DNA of 10,762 nucleotides from Cephalothrix spiralis (taxonomy: Eukaryota > Nemertea > Palaeonemertea > Archinemertea > Cephalotrichidae), in contig JAUCNG010393811.1 in NCBI GenBank assembly GCA_032353305.1, positions 1-10,762 on the forward strand, read 5' to 3'. The first letter of the stretch is position 1. Every line of letters begins with the position of its first letter. The notes under the pieces are model-generated. The model made no database searches. It saw only the letters and a list, made by a program, of their open reading frames with translations, and was not told the DNA's origin. This document shows positions 7,908-10,762 of this stretch, one piece after another. The position numbers and the translations under genes are program-made.

Positions 7908-8275
7908 AGCCTACCGCACACTAGTCCGCAGAATCGCAGGAACGCTAGAACGCAACAAAAATCAAACATGTAGCCTAACCAACACTAGTTTGCATAATCG
8001 CAGGAACGCTAGAACGCTGATCCGCAGGATCGCATCAAAATTCCTAGTGTGCGGTGGCATAATCGCAATTCCGCAAGATCGCAACAAAAATCAAACATGT
8101 TTTATAGCGTTTGCGATTATGCCCCCGCACACTAGGAATTTTGATGCGATCCTGCGGGGGCGTTCTTATCTAGCGTGCCTGCGATTATGCGAACTAGTGT
8201 GGGTTAGGCTTACATGTTTGATTTTTGTTGCGTTCTAGCGTTCATGCAATTCTGCGGACTAATGTGCGGTAGGCT
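7908..8275. mobile_element. Foldback MITE-like element, copy B, TAA target duplication
   Basis: A 368-bp relative of 2650-3034, inserted independently. Ends are AGCCTACCGCACACTAGTCC and GGACTAATGTGCGGTAGGCT, with TAA at 7905-7907 and 8276-8278. The same concentric plan is present: outer modules 7908-7971 and 8211-8275, inner ends at 7972 (AGCCTAACCAACACTAG) and 8210. Copy B keeps, in both arms, the inner sequence with CCTAGTGTGCGG that copy A has lost from its left arm. The right arm has a small insertion (GTTCTTATCTAGCG against GTTCTAGCG) and a replaced stretch near 8155. An 82-codon frame at 7990-8238 lies wholly inside the element and is a by-product. Mobilisation would need a PIF/Harbinger-like transposase from elsewhere. 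Confidence 0.85.
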
Positions 8276-8279
8276 TAAG

Positions 8280-9151
8280 GTAACTGATTTCCCATTTTGA
8301 AGGGGCACATACCTTAACAGGTTTTCTGTTGTCTGGTCATTACCCTTATTAATGGTACATACAACGAGTGTTCAATAGGATATTATGTAAGTTATAGATA
8401 ATCACCCATTGAGCATAATTAACGTGTCAATATTGATGGCTATGGACGGTGTACTTCGTATCATTATACGTCGAATGATTGACCCTCTCAGAAACCAAAT
8501 CCATAGATCAACCAGATCTAAAGAGAAACTCGCTGTAAACAACCGATCATATGTAATTTAGCTTACAGAAAAAAATAAGGACAATATTTTGCCTTCAAAG
8601 CGCTCAACTTTACTTTGAAAAATCCATTCCATGGTTATTGTTTATAAACAATTTTTTACTTCAAAATGTAGGCTAATTTCGATTTCCCTATCGTCCTTTT
8701 GGACAATTTTTTTGGACCAGTTCTGGTATGAAATTTTGCGCCTGGAGTGGATCGACCAAACTTCTGATCACTACTCATGACTCGATACGTTAGCAATTTT
8801 AAATTTTAGTCTGCTAAAGAAGCCGTAATCGAGCAGGCAACCAGTCTAACCTGCTCGAACGTTAGAATGTAGAACGTTAGCATGTTACGAGGTTGCATAA
8901 CCGCCGCATCTATACGTCAGAACACTGGTTCCCATCCATTTCTCTCTAGTTTCAAATCTAAGACGCATGAAACACGTGACCCAAATGGCACCTCGGGACT
9001 TCAACTACGACAATCGATTGACTATTACACAATAGATAACAATACGTCTAAGGGGTTACCGAGTGTTACCATACTTCACGAATTTAACCGATTGAAGTCT
9101 ATGTAATATCGATCACTGGAAAGGGCTATTTAGAATTGTAACTCTAAGTAC
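8280..9151. other. Unassigned DNA with a small inverted repeat
   Basis: No supported gene. TCGAGCAGG at 8829-8837 and CCTGCTCGA at 8850-8858 form a 9-bp stem with a 12-base loop, followed at once by two copies of GAACGTTAG (8857-8865 and 8872-8880). A 74-codon plus-strand frame at 8882-9106 has an in-frame stop just upstream, no splice acceptor and no recognised motif, so I do not call it. A GTAAGT donor-like word at about 8388 has no open exon before it. Confidence 0.35.
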
Positions 9152-9152
9152 G

Positions 9153-9221
9153 ATGCTGCTGCTGCTACTCCTGCTGCAGCTGCTGCAACCATTGGTACAT
9201 ACTCCTACGCAGTGTCCTTAA
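9153..9221 (+). other. Leucine-codon run reading as a 22-codon mini-ORF
   Basis: A CTG/CAG trinucleotide tract at 9155-9187 starts right after an ATG with A at -3. It reads Met, seven Leu, Gln, Leu, Leu, Gln, Pro and stops at 9219-9221. The hydrophobic start resembles a signal-peptide core, and a weak donor-like GTACAT at 9195 would leave a short first exon. A simple trinucleotide repeat explains the run equally well. I see no promoter or downstream exon that would settle it. Confidence 0.2.
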
Positions 9222-10210
9222 TTTTGAGATCGGCCTTCTAAATTATAGTACGTAAATCGAAACTGCCCTTGGGGACAAGATGCCATTGGTATAGTAATAC
9301 GAAGCATGGCAAACTATACATAGGACCCATTTAGGTAATATAGGTTTGACATTTTTCTTCTTTTTGTGCTGCTGTACCTCATGATGCAACTCATTGGTAA
9401 ACCTACATTCCAAAAAAGGATAGGAATTGCGATTGTTGCCGAAGGCTGGTTTCATCATAGGTTATTTCCTCGATGGTGCGGCAGTAACTGTAGTTTTCCT
9501 TATCTAAGGGCTATCCTATCCTATCCCTTCCGAAAGATATCACATCCTTAGGTGATGCTAAGAAAATGACTTGTCAATACGACGGGAACTTTTGATTGAC
9601 ATAGATTACCAGAGGGTCCCTAGATGCTGAGTGAATTTAGGTGCTAAAAGTAGCAAAATAGTTCAAACCCAAGGAAACGGGTTTCAAAAGATTTTTCGGA
9701 CCATCTCCATATTACCTTCTCATCGGATTTTGGCCTTTCAGAAAAACTGTCAAGGTTCTGTAGGCTACTTGCCCTCCGATTAAATTGCGGCGCGCAATCT
9801 ACAGATTAGGTCGGCCACAAACCTTTGTATAGTAAAATAACTTCAGAAAACTATAGCAACCCATGCATGTTGACCAGTCTCATTTTAAAGCTGAAAATAT
9901 CAGGTATAAGATTTAATTAAAGTTAATGTGGCGGAGTTTTCAATTATTCCTATAAATGAATTCTTTATGAAAATTTAATGGAAATTGATATTTTTATCAA
10001 AATTCAATAATTTCATTGCAATTTTCTAGTTTTGACGCATAGTGCAAGGTCTATCATCCTAAAATGGCATCCCAGGGACTTCATTAAACAGATTATGCAA
10101 TAAAATACTGTACATACGTCAATGAATGCGTCAGTATGATCAACATTTCCTTATTCACTTAGTGTTCGATTAAGAAGAAGAACAAATAAATTGAACTAGA
10201 AGACCGAAGA
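9222..10210. other. Unassigned A+T-rich DNA
   Basis: About 1 kb with no supported gene. It holds a three-unit CTATC run near 9510 (CTATCCTATCCTATCCC), a small GC-rich inverted repeat at about 9785-9800 (ATTGCG, three bases, CGCAAT) and a short TTGATA/TATCAA hairpin near 9985. Overlapping frames of 60-70 codons on both strands around 9243-9551 look like chance openings. Confidence 0.35.
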
Positions 10211-10230
10211 TTGTAAATATATATTTACAA
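10211..10230. repeat. 20-bp perfect A+T palindrome
   Basis: TTGTAAATATATATTTACAA is fully self-complementary. It may extrude as a cruciform or simply reflect the A+T-rich background. No gene start lies beside it. Confidence 0.55.
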
Positions 10231-10762
10231 CTTTATATTTCATAGATCTCCGATGATCATTCGACATTATCTCTATTCTTAGAAGTTCTAAAAATGGTTT
10301 TGATTTTCATATTCCAATACTCGTCAATATGAATCTTGATGTTTTATTGAATATTTTAGTTTAATAATATTATTTTTTGTTGGCATTTTCATGCAATCAA
10401 TATCATGTCGATTTCATGCAAGAATGTTTTTTTCAGGAGATAACTGACATGCATATAGTGTGAACTATTTTGAGTCCTAATCTTGTTAAGAAAGTTCCAA
10501 GATGTGCCTCGCCCTCAATATGCCTACGGGGCTATACATTGTATTTAAAAAGCATATCGAGGTGCTTAAAGGAAACTATAAAGAAGAGAGAAAAAATACT
10601 GTTAACATATTCAAAGTCATGTCATATTACTAATATATATACAAATGTACTGTTTTTCTTAAGTCTTATAAAGTCATCATTTATGACATCCTCGTTCCCA
10701 TGGTATTATATCATATTTCATAATACCCTGGCCCAATCGACGAGACAATCCTTTGAATAGCA
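10231..10762. other. Unassigned right edge of the window
   Basis: No supported gene. A good acceptor-like sequence, TTTTTTTCAG ending at 10436, is followed by a frame of only eight codons before TGA (10461-10463). It could at most be the last few codons of a terminal exon. A 96-codon plus-strand frame at 10470-10760 runs to the window edge without a recognised motif. The stretch 10500-10540 is locally GC-richer and could be a repeat fragment. Confidence 0.3.

Noticed and set aside
7990-8238. 82-codon plus-strand frame
   Set aside because: Wholly inside foldback copy B; the inverted-repeat structure explains the lack of stops.
8882-9106. 74-codon plus-strand frame
   Set aside because: In-frame stop just upstream, no acceptor or donor at its borders, no recognisable family.
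1-10762. CRISPR array or bacterial defence locus
   Set aside because: Repeats are contiguous tandem units or mobile elements without unique spacers, and there are no bacterial-type genes.

Overview
This is an A+T-rich stretch (roughly two thirds A+T by eye) of what looks like a eukaryotic nuclear genome. It has no long open frames, no operon structure and no bacterial-type ribosome binding sites. Most of it is non-coding DNA with short dispersed repeats. The AAGGTCA-bearing repeat at about 6826-7235 and the array-plus-tail repeats resemble DNA common in molluscs, especially bivalves. The organism call (marine invertebrate, probably a bivalve) rests on recalled resemblance and was not checked by a search.

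Layout. 1-240: a slightly GC-richer edge with short palindromes. 240-2100: featureless A+T-rich DNA with a 24-bp perfect palindrome at 1899-1922. 2105-2433: a 34-bp tandem array with a conserved tail. 2650-3034: a 385-bp foldback element with 3-bp TAA target duplications. 3708-3998: a second copy of the array plus tail. 4105-4150: a strong stem-loop bounded by 7-bp direct repeats. 4151-5263: no recognisable gene. 5264-5705: a degenerate minisatellite. 5770-5863: the only convincing candidate protein-coding sequence, a 94-bp internal exon with a good acceptor and a perfect donor. 6145-6385: a cluster of CGTGAT words. 6826-7235: a diverged dimer of the AAGGTCA repeat. 7908-8275: a second, independently inserted copy of the foldback element. 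8280-10762: mostly unassigned, with a leucine-codon run at 9153-9187 and a 20-bp palindrome at 10211-10230.

Most of the window is best read as intron of one plus-strand gene, or as intergenic DNA around it, filled with non-autonomous repeats. Only one exon is visible, so the product cannot be named. The most distinctive feature is the foldback family. Its two copies have concentric inverted repeats: an outer module of about 65 bp at each end encloses a second pair of ends that begin with the same AGCCTA sequence. TAA target duplications point to a PIF/Harbinger-type mobilising transposase, which is not encoded here.
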